DNA of 33,938 bases, taken from a virus. The stretch is taken from IMG/VR virus record IMGVR_UViG_3300025276_000098, positions 1 through 33,938 of that record. One strand, written 5' to 3'. Shown in pieces: positions 20,527 through 27,609 of the stretch. Position numbers and translations under genes: made by a program. The notes beneath the pieces were generated by a model. It saw nothing but the letters and a program-made list of their open reading frames with translations. It ran no database searches and was not told where the DNA came from. Every line of letters starts with the position of its first letter. Within the stretch, counting starts at the first letter, position 1.

Positions 20527-21744
20527 ATGCTAATGTTAAATCAGCTAACAGAGGAACAGCGGCTAACCAAAGCCGTTGTCTCCATCATGGGTAACCCGAA
20601 GTACACAGCACTCGCAGGGGTGCTGATGATTGGTGATCGTAACGTGGTGGATGACCCAAGTGTCCCGACCGCGTGTACCAATGGACGTGACGAAATGTAT
20701 GGACGTGAGTTTGTAACACAACTCAACGATGCCGAGCTTAGGTTCTTGGTGTTGCACGAGGTGTATCACAAGCTGTTCCGACACCTAACCACATGGCGTC
20801 ACCTATATGACGAGGACGGACACCTTGCAAACATAGCGTGTGACTATGTCATCAACGTCAAGCTCGTAGATGATAACTCCGATGGCTTCGCCACTATGAC
20901 AGGCGCGTTGGAGAAGGGATGCTATGATCCTAAGTATACTGGCATGGACAGTGCGCAGGTATACAACTCTCTGCGTGATGACCAAGATGGCGACGGTGGC
21001 AGGCAAGGTGGTAGTGGTTCACTACCTGATGGACAAAATCCATTCGATACCCATGACTGGGAAGGCGCACAAGAACTGACCGCCGAGGAACAACGCGACC
21101 TTGCACGAGAGATCGACGAGGCAATACGCCAAGGTGCATTGGTTGCTGGCAAGATGGGCAGTGGTGGTGACCGTGACCTAGCCGAACTACTACAGCCGCA
21201 AGTCAACTGGCGTGAAGCATTACGTGAGTTTGTGCAGAACACTTGCACAGGTAGCGACTACTCTACTTATCGCAGACCTAATCGCAGATACCTGTCGAGT
21301 GGTATGTACATGCCAAGCGGTGTGACCGAGCAAGTTGGTGAGTTGATCGTGGCTATCGATACGTCTGGATCAATCGGACAGCGTGAACTCTCTGCGTTCC
21401 TCTCCGAGGTCAAAGAGATATGCGACACGGTACATCCCGAACGGGTACGCCTGTTGTATTGGGACACGGAGATATGTCGTGACGAGACGTATGAAATGCA
21501 CGATCTCGATACACTCGTACAGTCAACCAAACCAGCGGGTGGTGGTGGCACTGATGTGACATGCGTTACCGATTACATTCGGGATGAGAACATCAACGCG
21601 CAAGCATGTATCGTGCTGACAGATGGCTATCTATTCGGTGGCTGGGGTCAGTGGACTATGCCTGTGCTGTGGTGCGTAATGGATAACAACAGGGCTACAG
21701 CAGACTGTGGCAAGACAGTACATATTAAATCAAGGGACATGTAA
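20527..21744 (+). CDS. VWA protein with HExxH metallopeptidase-like domain (DUF2201/CobT-like)
   Basis: This 405-residue protein has two parts. The N-terminal domain has the zincin motif HEVYH (77-81) and ANIACDYVIN (101-110), where Asp106 is a possible third ligand, as in the metallopeptidase-like part of DUF2201. A linker (about 150-215) rich in Gly and Asp leads to a VWA domain with MIDAS motif DTSGS (278-282), a GGGGTDV loop (338-344; Thr342) and VLTDG (363-367; Asp366). VWA partners recruit substrates to MoxR ATPases. The start follows AAGGAG. A degraded palindrome lies in the linker and encodes GSGSLP. Confidence 0.85.
   Translation: MLMLNQLTEEQRLTKAVVSIMGNPKYTALAGVLMIGDRNVVDDPSVPTACTNGRDEMYGREFVTQLNDAELRFLVLHEVYHKLFRHLTTWRHLYDEDGHLANIACDYVINVKLVDDNSDGFATMTGALEKGCYDPKYTGMDSAQVYNSLRDDQDGDGGRQGGSGSLPDGQNPFDTHDWEGAQELTAEEQRDLAREIDEAIRQGALVAGKMGSGGDRDLAELLQPQVNWREALREFVQNTCTGSDYSTYRRPNRRYLSSGMYMPSGVTEQVGELIVAIDTSGSIGQRELSAFLSEVKEICDTVHPERVRLLYWDTEICRDETYEMHDLDTLVQSTKPAGGGGTDVTCVTDYIRDENINAQACIVLTDGYLFGGWGQWTMPVLWCVMDNNRATADCGKTVHIKSRDM
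21011..21025. repeat. Palindrome copy inside the VWA gene (degraded)
   Basis: GTAGTGGTTCACTAC keeps one intact arm and differs in the other and at the centre. It lies in the low-complexity linker of the protein. Confidence 0.55.
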
Positions 21745-21745
21745 G

Positions 21746-22768
21746 ATGGTACTAACATTCACAAACCACACTTCGTTTGAGTCGGTAGTGACTCACTACG
21801 AAAGCATCAAGCCTATCAACGAGCGAAGTTGCGCAGAGAACCTGCACGGGTATGGGACATCTCGTAACATCAGACCTATTGGTGATCGCAGTCGTAAATG
21901 GGAGCGTATCGTAAAGATAAGCCGAAACTGCTACGCATTGAGCGATGGTCACCATCGTGGCGATCCTATGTTCAGCTACTATAGCAAATCCACCCTTGGC
22001 AAGATGCAGTACTACGCGCCGATTGTATGGCGTCGATACATGGACGGTAGCTTCAGCGTGCAAATCAGGAACATGACAGGGCCAGACCATGGGTGTGAAC
22101 CGTCTCGCTACAGTTTCCTCGAAAGGTATGTGCCAAGAGGTTTGCAGTTTGTCCGAGCATCTAGTCGCCATTACATCACCGTAGGCTATGACAATGAGCC
22201 TAAGTTATTCCTAGCTAAGGGCAAGACAGTAACTGCTCAAGAGTATGCCCATGAAAAGGACTTCGCGTCCGCACACAAAATGAGGCTTTGGCGTAAACGT
22301 ACAGATGACAACGCGGCACTGCTGTTCCATTACGTCGATAACAAATGGGTGCATGATAAAACAACTGGGGGAAAGCCACCGCAAAACCCACGCGTGGACA
22401 AGGCGTTGAAGGCTAAGTACCGCGACGCAATTAAAAAGTTCTTTGAATGGGGCATGACTATGAGTCCGTTAATACCACTAGAACGAGACTATATCATGGA
22501 GCGTACAGACGAACTGCGTAAACACTTCCACCCGCTTACGGCATATGAAGCATGGAACCCTGAGTGGTCTCGTGAAATCCTAGCGGATGAGAACCACCCA
22601 ATGCGATTACAGTACTGGGTCTACTTTGCGGCGCAATGTCAAAACGAATACAACAACTGGAACAAGTCGTACGCAGTAAAAGAAGTAGAGACAAAAGAAG
22701 ACGTGAACCGCGTGCGTTCGAGATACAACTCGTTCGTGAATAACAACGCAGGATTTATGAAACAGTAG
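21746..22768 (+). CDS. Unknown 340-residue protein next to the MoxR/VWA cassette
   Basis: I do not recognise this protein. It is basic, rich in Tyr, Trp, Arg and His, with blocks RKWERIVKISRNCYALSDGH (49-68) and MQYYAPIVWRRYMDGSFSVQ, suggesting a beta-rich N-terminal domain. A helical C-terminal half follows (about 215-330). I choose the ATG at 21746, one base after the VWA stop, with AGGG upstream; a GTG at 21707 lies inside the previous gene. Codons 14-18 (VVTHY) are an exact palindrome copy. Its stop codon is part of another copy. Tight linkage to MoxR and VWA suggests the same process. Confidence 0.65.
   Translation: MVLTFTNHTSFESVVTHYESIKPINERSCAENLHGYGTSRNIRPIGDRSRKWERIVKISRNCYALSDGHHRGDPMFSYYSKSTLGKMQYYAPIVWRRYMDGSFSVQIRNMTGPDHGCEPSRYSFLERYVPRGLQFVRASSRHYITVGYDNEPKLFLAKGKTVTAQEYAHEKDFASAHKMRLWRKRTDDNAALLFHYVDNKWVHDKTTGGKPPQNPRVDKALKAKYRDAIKKFFEWGMTMSPLIPLERDYIMERTDELRKHFHPLTAYEAWNPEWSREILADENHPMRLQYWVYFAAQCQNEYNNWNKSYAVKEVETKEDVNRVRSRYNSFVNNNAGFMKQ
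21785..21799. repeat. Palindrome copy 6 (exact, inside a gene)
   Basis: GTAGTGACTCACTAC lies 39 bases after the ATG at 21746 and is read as Val-Val-Thr-His-Tyr. It is the only exact copy fully within a gene. Confidence 0.9.
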
Positions 22769-22779
22769 TGACTCACTAC
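22765..22779. repeat. Palindrome copy 7 (exact, overlaps a stop codon)
   Basis: GTAGTGACTCACTAC supplies the TAG stop of the gene at 21746 and a second in-frame stop TGA. It is followed by GCAAACT, GGAGAACAAT and the ATG at 22797. Confidence 0.9.
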
Positions 22780-22796
22780 GCAAACTGGAGAACAAT

Positions 22797-23678
22797 ATGA
22801 AACGCATAGAACAAGTAATTAACCTACGTGAACCACAAGATGAGCGACAGCCTTTCGGTCTATTGGATTTCGCTGACAAGCTAATGCAAGAGATGAAGGG
22901 GTTCAGTGTCTCTGTATGTAAACATAGCAATCGGTTGTGGGTGTACCGTAAAGGCGACAACTACGCTGTGGGTATGATTGGTTATGGTGACTTCCAAAAT
23001 ACAAGTGACGGAGAAGATCGTTACGCTGTGTGGTCACCAAACATAAAAAACATGAAGTATAATGGTGGCGAGCAACAGAGCATGTGTCTGGCGTTGAAGA
23101 GAGACAAGGCGGTCAAGAACGCCCTGCAATACTTACGACCGTTGTCTATAAAGCAGACTGTCAAACTATCCTTACGGGACTGTGGCACTGCGGCAGCAAT
23201 CGTGGTGTCTAAAATACGGGATAGTGTAGGGGACGTAAGGCGGGAGATGACCAACAACTTGTTTGACACAGGCACATACTCCCCACCGACGCCGAATGCG
23301 TTGCAGCGTGAACTAAAGCACATGGTGGATTCGGGCTATGAGTTCTTAGACAAAGACCTTGGCGATAAGATAGCAAAGATAGTTGGCGGGGTAAAAGAAC
23401 TTGCAATGGCCCGTGACGCTAACAAAAACACATTCACGTTTGTTGAGGCGTCTATATCACCAACAGGTAGGCAGGTGTTCCGCGTGCTTACTGATGTAGA
23501 TGCGAACATGGCTTTTGCGTTTGACCCCGGACCTGACGAGATGTCTGTGTACGACCAACATAGTCTGCCCGACGAGCTGGCAGGTAAGATGTCGGTGCTA
23601 AGTATGCTTCAAGCGGACGGGTATGTTGAGGGTGTCGGCTACAAAGTAAGTGACACTATATTCTATCTGCGCGGGTGA
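22797..23678 (+). CDS. Unknown 293-residue protein
   Basis: No family is recognised. The N-terminal part (35-110) looks beta-rich (FSVSVCKHSNRLWVYRKGDN, VGMIGYGDF). The middle is helical, and a C-terminal segment has FRVLTDVDANMAFAFDPGPD. The start is unambiguous: GGAGAACAAT directly before the ATG at 22797. It is flanked by palindromes (22765 and, after the next small gene, 23939), so it sits in a palindrome-bounded two-gene unit with 23675-23938. It lies between the MoxR cassette and the replication nucleases. Confidence 0.65.
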   Translation: MKRIEQVINLREPQDERQPFGLLDFADKLMQEMKGFSVSVCKHSNRLWVYRKGDNYAVGMIGYGDFQNTSDGEDRYAVWSPNIKNMKYNGGEQQSMCLALKRDKAVKNALQYLRPLSIKQTVKLSLRDCGTAAAIVVSKIRDSVGDVRREMTNNLFDTGTYSPPTPNALQRELKHMVDSGYEFLDKDLGDKIAKIVGGVKELAMARDANKNTFTFVEASISPTGRQVFRVLTDVDANMAFAFDPGPDEMSVYDQHSLPDELAGKMSVLSMLQADGYVEGVGYKVSDTIFYLRG

Positions 23679-23938
23679 ATGACTTGAGCGTGTGCGAGAA
23701 CAAACACTATCGCGTTATGATACATCCTGATACGAATAGAGTAGATATACTATGTTTTGGTATGGAAGCTATTGACGCGTCAGCTTTGGGACTATATGAC
23801 AGCATGACCAGCACGCCTAATTGGGTACAAGAAAGGATTGCTATACTGATGATGACCAACGGGACACCCCCGACCGAACCAGTTGAGGGTGTAGGTCACC
23901 GGATAGATAGCAATACTTATTGGGTCTACCACAAATAG
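23675..23938 (+). CDS. Small unknown protein (GTG start)
   Basis: This 87-residue protein overlaps the end of the previous gene by 4 bases and begins with GTG at 23675 (GTGA overlap), so translation is likely coupled. It has an N-terminal beta-type part (YRVMIHPDTNRVDILCFGME, 12-31) and ends DSNTYWVYHK. The end resembles that of its upstream neighbour (GVGYKVSDTIFYLRG versus GVGHRIDSNTYWVYHK), suggesting a shared C-terminal module or duplication. A palindrome begins right after its stop codon. Confidence 0.6.
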   Translation: MNDLSVCENKHYRVMIHPDTNRVDILCFGMEAIDASALGLYDSMTSTPNWVQERIAILMMTNGTPPTEPVEGVGHRIDSNTYWVYHK

Positions 23939-23953
23939 GTAGTGAGTCACTAC
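23939..23953. repeat. Palindrome copy 8 (exact, G centre)
   Basis: GTAGTGAGTCACTAC starts directly after the TAG stop of the gene at 23675 and is followed by a GC-rich hairpin. Confidence 0.9.
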
Positions 23954-23957
23954 CATG

Positions 23958-23975
23958 GGGGCGGTTCGCCGCCCC
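23958..23975 (+). terminator. GC-rich TTCG-loop hairpin
   Basis: GGGGCGG pairs perfectly with CCGCCCC around TTCG. There is no T-run after it, so it is a pause or mRNA-stability hairpin rather than a complete terminator. GAAACCAGTTA, also found in the 17.5 kb repeats, follows 13 bases later. Confidence 0.5.
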
Positions 23976-24012
23976 TACTTACCTACCGAAACCAGTTACT
24001 AGGATAAACAAG

Positions 24013-24318
24013 ATGACACCCGAAGCCAAAGTCAAAAAGAAAGTTGTTGCCATACTCAACGATCACGGGGCATATTACTTCTACCCTGTGACGGGGGGCT
24101 ACGGGCATAGTGGGGTGCCTGACATAGTAGCGTGCCATGGTGGGCGATTTATTGGTATCGAATGTAAAGCTGGGAAGAACAAACCTACAGCATTGCAGGA
24201 AAAGAACTTGCAGGACATCAGCCGTTCGGGTGGCGAAGCTATGGTCATAAACGAAGATAACATTACTGAAGTGGAGGATTGGTTAGCATGGAACAGCTTA
24301 GGCGGAGTAGGTCTTTAA
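24013..24318 (+). CDS. VRR-NUC domain nuclease
   Basis: This 101-residue single-domain nuclease of the PD-(D/E)xK superfamily has the VRR-NUC signature: N-terminal helix EAKVKKKVVAIL, then YFYPVTGGYGHSGVPD with the catalytic Asp37, and FIGIECKAGKN with Glu50 and Lys52. A helix with Gln62 (PTALQEKNLQDISRSGG) follows. Stand-alone VRR-NUC proteins are common in phages and cleave branched DNA such as Holliday junctions. I choose the ATG at 24013 (AGGA at 8 bases); the open frame extends upstream through the palindrome and hairpin, which argues against an earlier start. Confidence 0.85.
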   Translation: MTPEAKVKKKVVAILNDHGAYYFYPVTGGYGHSGVPDIVACHGGRFIGIECKAGKNKPTALQEKNLQDISRSGGEAMVINEDNITEVEDWLAWNSLGGVGL

Positions 24319-24629
24319 AGATACCGCACGTAGACACCTATCAAGGTGCGTATCGTTTGGCTTGGCTCAAGCAAAACAAAAAGGATGCAGTCAATAAGAA
24401 CTGTGTGTTGTTCGCTAATAAGAAAATAGTAGACGCTCAATATAAGAACGCCAAAAAAGGTGCGGTGAGATTAGAGAAGAGAAAGGCAATGCCAGAGCGA
24501 GTTAAGATAATCAACAGAATGTTGAAAAACGATATGACCCAAATAACAATCGCAAGCATATTAGGCATTAGTCAAAATGTAGTAAGCAAAGCGAAGTCAA
24601 GATACAGCTTGCCTACGCAAGAAACATAA
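24288..24629 (+). CDS. Helix-turn-helix DNA-binding protein
   Basis: This 113-residue basic protein has a C-terminal helix-turn-helix: MTQITIASILGISQNVVSKA (about 84-103) followed by KSRY. The N-terminal 80 residues are Lys- and Arg-rich helices with no known fold. It starts at the ATG at 24288 behind GGAGG, inside the last 31 bases of the nuclease gene, an unusually long overlap. Being an early DNA-binding protein, it is one of the candidates for the factor that binds the palindrome or the iterons; which one, if any, cannot be said. Confidence 0.65.
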   Translation: MEQLRRSRSLKIPHVDTYQGAYRLAWLKQNKKDAVNKNCVLFANKKIVDAQYKNAKKGAVRLEKRKAMPERVKIINRMLKNDMTQITIASILGISQNVVSKAKSRYSLPTQET

Positions 24630-24643
24630 CAAGGGAGAAGAAG

Positions 24644-24715
24644 ATGGGTGAACGCAATATAGAAGACATGCTGAACGAGGTGTTCAGAAAAGTTTTTAAA
24701 GAACAGCGGGGGTAG
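24644..24715 (+). CDS. 23-residue micro-protein
   Basis: An excellent ribosome site (AAGGGAG, 7 bases upstream) precedes an ATG at 24644 that opens a 23-residue frame, MGERNIEDMLNEVFRKVFKE and three more. It ends one base before the next ATG. It would form a single charged amphipathic helix. The strong site and perfect packing between neighbours argue that it is translated, either as a functional peptide or as a leader for the next gene. Confidence 0.5.
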   Translation: MGERNIEDMLNEVFRKVFKEQRG

Positions 24716-24716
24716 G

Positions 24717-24932
24717 ATGGAACTTTTCACTGCACTGCTAATCTACTACCCGCTTCAAGGTAACGATGTCGTCAGCGAGATTTGGTTTGAGAGCTACGCT
24801 AAATGTGAGAGGGTTCTCAGGTCAGAAGCATTAGAAATAATCTATGACAGCCCACGAGACATTCACATATCATGCGAAAGTTCAGATGTAATAAGCAAAA
24901 CATTGCGTCCGAAGGCAAGACCTAATGGGTGA
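24717..24932 (+). CDS. Small two-cysteine protein, paralogue of the one at 13890
   Basis: This 71-residue protein has a hydrophobic start (MELFTALLIYYPL), cysteines at 30 and 53, and a basic tail (KARPNG). Residues 29-55 align with residues 27-50 of the protein at 13890-14054, including the C-E...SEA core and the second Cys-Glu. Such a layout would suit an exported or membrane-bound protein with a disulphide. It has no ribosome site of its own beyond GGGGGTAGG and probably relies on coupling to the 23-residue gene. Confidence 0.55.
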   Translation: MELFTALLIYYPLQGNDVVSEIWFESYAKCERVLRSEALEIIYDSPRDIHISCESSDVISKTLRPKARPNG

Positions 24933-25113
24933 TGAAGCATTAAACCCTGCGCAAAAAGCAGAGTATCGGTTTCTAAAACAGGAGACAGATAAGTACGAGC
25001 GCGAAGTTAATCGCGTCAACCAACATCCTGACGTACAGCAAGACTTGTATCGTGCAAGGAGAGAGCTACGAGAGTTTACCGCAAAACTGCGGGAACAAGG
25101 CATTAACATATAA
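24925..25113 (+). CDS. Small coiled-coil protein
   Basis: This 62-residue protein is almost wholly alpha-helical and highly charged (KAEYRFLKQETDKYEREVNR at 11-30; RARRELREFTAKLREQG at 43-59). It is probably a dimeric coiled coil. It overlaps the previous gene by 8 bases and ends at the TAATG that abuts the next gene. No function is recognised; it lies in a run of small accessory genes before the polymerase. Confidence 0.55.
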   Translation: MGDEALNPAQKAEYRFLKQETDKYEREVNRVNQHPDVQQDLYRARRELREFTAKLREQGINI

Positions 25114-25124
25114 TGGAGAGTAAC

Positions 25125-25583
25125 ATGGTTAAGAAGAAAAAAGCTGACAAGGTCTGGGCGTATAAAGTCAAGCATCCACAGGCCACAACGCGGGAAGTCG
25201 CAACGGCTACTGGAGCGTCTTATAACTACGTGCATAAGCTAATGAGCAAGATCAGCACACCAAAAGAAGTATTGGATGCGGATTTAAACCCAGTGGGTAC
25301 GTGGACAACGCGTAGCTGGAAATCACGCGGTGACATCTTGGACACCGCCAAGGATTATGTCACGAAAGATCGGGCCTCTGATCACGGTGATATGGAAAGT
25401 AATTTCCAAACGATAAGTGAGTATTGGTCTGTCCATCTAGGCACTGAAGTAAGTGCTACCGATGTCTCTGTTATGATGACGCTACTAAAGGTGGCGCGTA
25501 TAAAATCCAACGCAAATAATATGGATAACTGGATTGATGCCGCAGGTTACATGGCCTGTGGTGGTGAGATAGCGAGCAAGTAA
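25125..25583 (+). CDS. HTH plus DUF6378-like protein
   Basis: This 152-residue protein has a helix-turn-helix at about 20-42 (ATTREVATATGASYNYVHKL). The C-terminal domain matches DUF6378 as I know it: ILDTAKDYVTKDRASDHGDM, FQTISEYWSVHLG, VSVMMTLLKVARI and DAAGYMACGGE. DUF6378 resembles small all-helical NTP-pyrophosphatase-like folds by composition, but its activity is unknown. I choose the ATG at 25125 behind GGAGAG; an ATG at 25113 overlaps the prior stop and is possible. Its stop overlaps the polymerase start, so the two proteins are made together. Confidence 0.7.
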   Translation: MVKKKKADKVWAYKVKHPQATTREVATATGASYNYVHKLMSKISTPKEVLDADLNPVGTWTTRSWKSRGDILDTAKDYVTKDRASDHGDMESNFQTISEYWSVHLGTEVSATDVSVMMTLLKVARIKSNANNMDNWIDAAGYMACGGEIASK

Positions 25584-27409
25584 TGGACGTATACACGCTA
25601 GATTTCGAGACGTACTACGACCAGAAATATTCGTTGTCCAAGGTCACGACCGAAGAATATGTACGTGATCCGCGCTTTGAAGTAATCGGTCTTGCGATCA
25701 AGAAGAACGATAGGTCTACTAAGTACGTTAACGATCCAGCGTTAATAAAGCGTCTGCTATCACACATAGACTTCTCTAGTAGCGCCATCCTATGTCACAA
25801 TACGATGTTCGATGGTGCTATACTGAGTTGGCGTTACGGGGTTAATCCGAAAGTATGGTTTGATACTATGTGCATGGCCCGTGCGTTACACGGCGTAGAA
25901 ACAAGCGTGTCTCTAAAAGCTACAGCAGAACGGTACGGTGTCGGCGTTAAAGGCAACGAAGTAAACAATGCTAAAGGCAAGCACCGTGCCGATTTCACTG
26001 TGGAAGAGGCGGCTAAGTACGGTGAGTATGCCAAGAACGATGTAGAGTTGACATACAAGTTGTTTAGGATGATGGGCGGTAAGTTCCCCCGTCAAGAGTT
26101 AAAGATAATCGACCTTACATTACGCATGTTCATCAACCCTGTCTTGGATCTAGACCTTGGGTTGTTGGAGCAGCACCTTGAGGACACCCGTGACCGCAAG
26201 CACAAGTTGTTGGTGGACGCTGGGATAGAGGACAAGAAAGACCTTATGTCTAATATAAAGTTTGCTGACATGCTGAGAGGGCTAGGTGTAGAACCTCCTA
26301 TGAAGGTAAGCCCCACCACAGGCAAGGATACTTACGCCTTTGCAAAGTCAGACGAGGACTTTAAAGCACTGCAAGAACACGAGGATGACAGGGTCCAATC
26401 TCTAGTAGCGGCACGTTTGGGTAGCAAAAGTACCTTAGAGGAGACACGCACAGAGAGGTTTATAGGCATATATAAACGTGGCCTGCTTCCGGTCCCAGTT
26501 AGATACTACGCCGCACACACAGGTCGTTGGGGTGGGTCCGACAAGATCAACTTACAAAACCTTCCAAGCCGTGGGAAGAACGGGAAGAAATTAAAGAAGG
26601 CTATCGTTGCTCCCGAAGGACACACAGTTGTCGAAGCCGATAGCTCACAGATCGAAGCAAGGGTCTTAGCGTGGTTCACGGGACAGGATGACCTGACCTC
26701 TGCATTTGCCAGAGGGGAAGATGTATACATAAAGATGGCGGCACGTATCTACGGTTGCAAAGAAGAAAACGTTACAAAAGATCAGCGGTTCGTTGGGAAG
26801 ACTACGATCCTCGGTGCTGGGTATGGCATGGGTGCCGAGAAGTTTGGCGTGCAGTTAAAGACGTTTGGGTATGAGGTATCAACTGATGAAGCTCGTCGGA
26901 TCATAGACATATACCGGGATGCGAATTATAAAATTAGTCAAGGATGGCGCGATGCGAACTACATGGTGCAGAAGCTTGCCAGTAACCGGGCAGTTAAGTT
27001 CGGGCGTAAAGGTATCATCCAAGTAGACGCCGCTAACCAAGCACTGATTGTGCCGAGCGGCCTAAGAATTTTCTACGATGAGTTATACGGGGAGCAAGCC
27101 GAAAAAGGTTTGGAGTATAGCTACAAAACTCGTAGAGGACGCACCAAAATATACGGCGGCAAAGTCATAGAGAATGTATGCCAAGCCATAGCACGTTGTA
27201 TTATAGGCGAACAAATGCTAAGTATAAGTAAGAAATACCAAGTGGTATTGACTGTTCACGATTCGATTGTGTGCTGTGTTCCCGACGCCGAAGTCGCTGA
27301 AGCACAGGCGTTTGTGGAGAGTTGTATGCGGTGGACACCCGACTGGGCCGAGGGGCTACCTGTCGATTGCGAGAGCGGTACGGGCAAATCATATGGGGAT
27401 TGTGAATGA
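25583..27409 (+). CDS. Family A DNA polymerase with 3'-5' exonuclease
   Basis: The 608-residue polymerase has an exonuclease domain with LDFET (Asp7, Glu9), HNTMFD (Asp77) and YAKND (Asp153). The polymerase domain has TGRWGGSDKINLQNLPSR (313-330), motif A EADSSQIEAR (Asp353), motif B from Arg402 through Lys406 to Tyr414-Gly415, and motif C VHDS (His559, Asp560). There is no 5'-3' exonuclease domain, as usual in phages. At the position equal to E. coli Pol I Phe762 it has Leu410. In marine phages this residue varies (Phe, Tyr or Leu), and Leu has been linked to slower or temperate lifestyles. It overlaps both neighbours. Confidence 0.95.
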   Translation: MDVYTLDFETYYDQKYSLSKVTTEEYVRDPRFEVIGLAIKKNDRSTKYVNDPALIKRLLSHIDFSSSAILCHNTMFDGAILSWRYGVNPKVWFDTMCMARALHGVETSVSLKATAERYGVGVKGNEVNNAKGKHRADFTVEEAAKYGEYAKNDVELTYKLFRMMGGKFPRQELKIIDLTLRMFINPVLDLDLGLLEQHLEDTRDRKHKLLVDAGIEDKKDLMSNIKFADMLRGLGVEPPMKVSPTTGKDTYAFAKSDEDFKALQEHEDDRVQSLVAARLGSKSTLEETRTERFIGIYKRGLLPVPVRYYAAHTGRWGGSDKINLQNLPSRGKNGKKLKKAIVAPEGHTVVEADSSQIEARVLAWFTGQDDLTSAFARGEDVYIKMAARIYGCKEENVTKDQRFVGKTTILGAGYGMGAEKFGVQLKTFGYEVSTDEARRIIDIYRDANYKISQGWRDANYMVQKLASNRAVKFGRKGIIQVDAANQALIVPSGLRIFYDELYGEQAEKGLEYSYKTRRGRTKIYGGKVIENVCQAIARCIIGEQMLSISKKYQVVLTVHDSIVCCVPDAEVAEAQAFVESCMRWTPDWAEGLPVDCESGTGKSYGDCE

Positions 27410-27606
27410 TAAATAGGCGTAGAAAATACATAGACACAGCGTTGTTTGAGAGCACTGTTAGCCGTATAAAAGTTATGGAGGAGGTGTGTCGCGAGACCGG
27501 CCTCGGGCCTGATCGGGTTCTCCTAGCTATGATCGGTGCGTCTATTGAAGAACTAACCGCTGCAGTAGATATTCTCGACTCGTCAATAAGCATTGTTGGG
27601 CAGTAG
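27406..27606 (+). CDS. Small helical protein after the polymerase
   Basis: This 66-residue protein starts in an ATGA overlap with the polymerase stop. It is helical (FESTVSRIKVMEEVCRETGL, 14-33; VLLAMIGASIEELTAAVDIL, 38-57) with a mildly basic start. No family is recognised. Tight coupling suggests a polymerase accessory or simply economical packing. Confidence 0.55.
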   Translation: MINRRRKYIDTALFESTVSRIKVMEEVCRETGLGPDRVLLAMIGASIEELTAAVDILDSSISIVGQ

Positions 27607-27609
27607 AAA

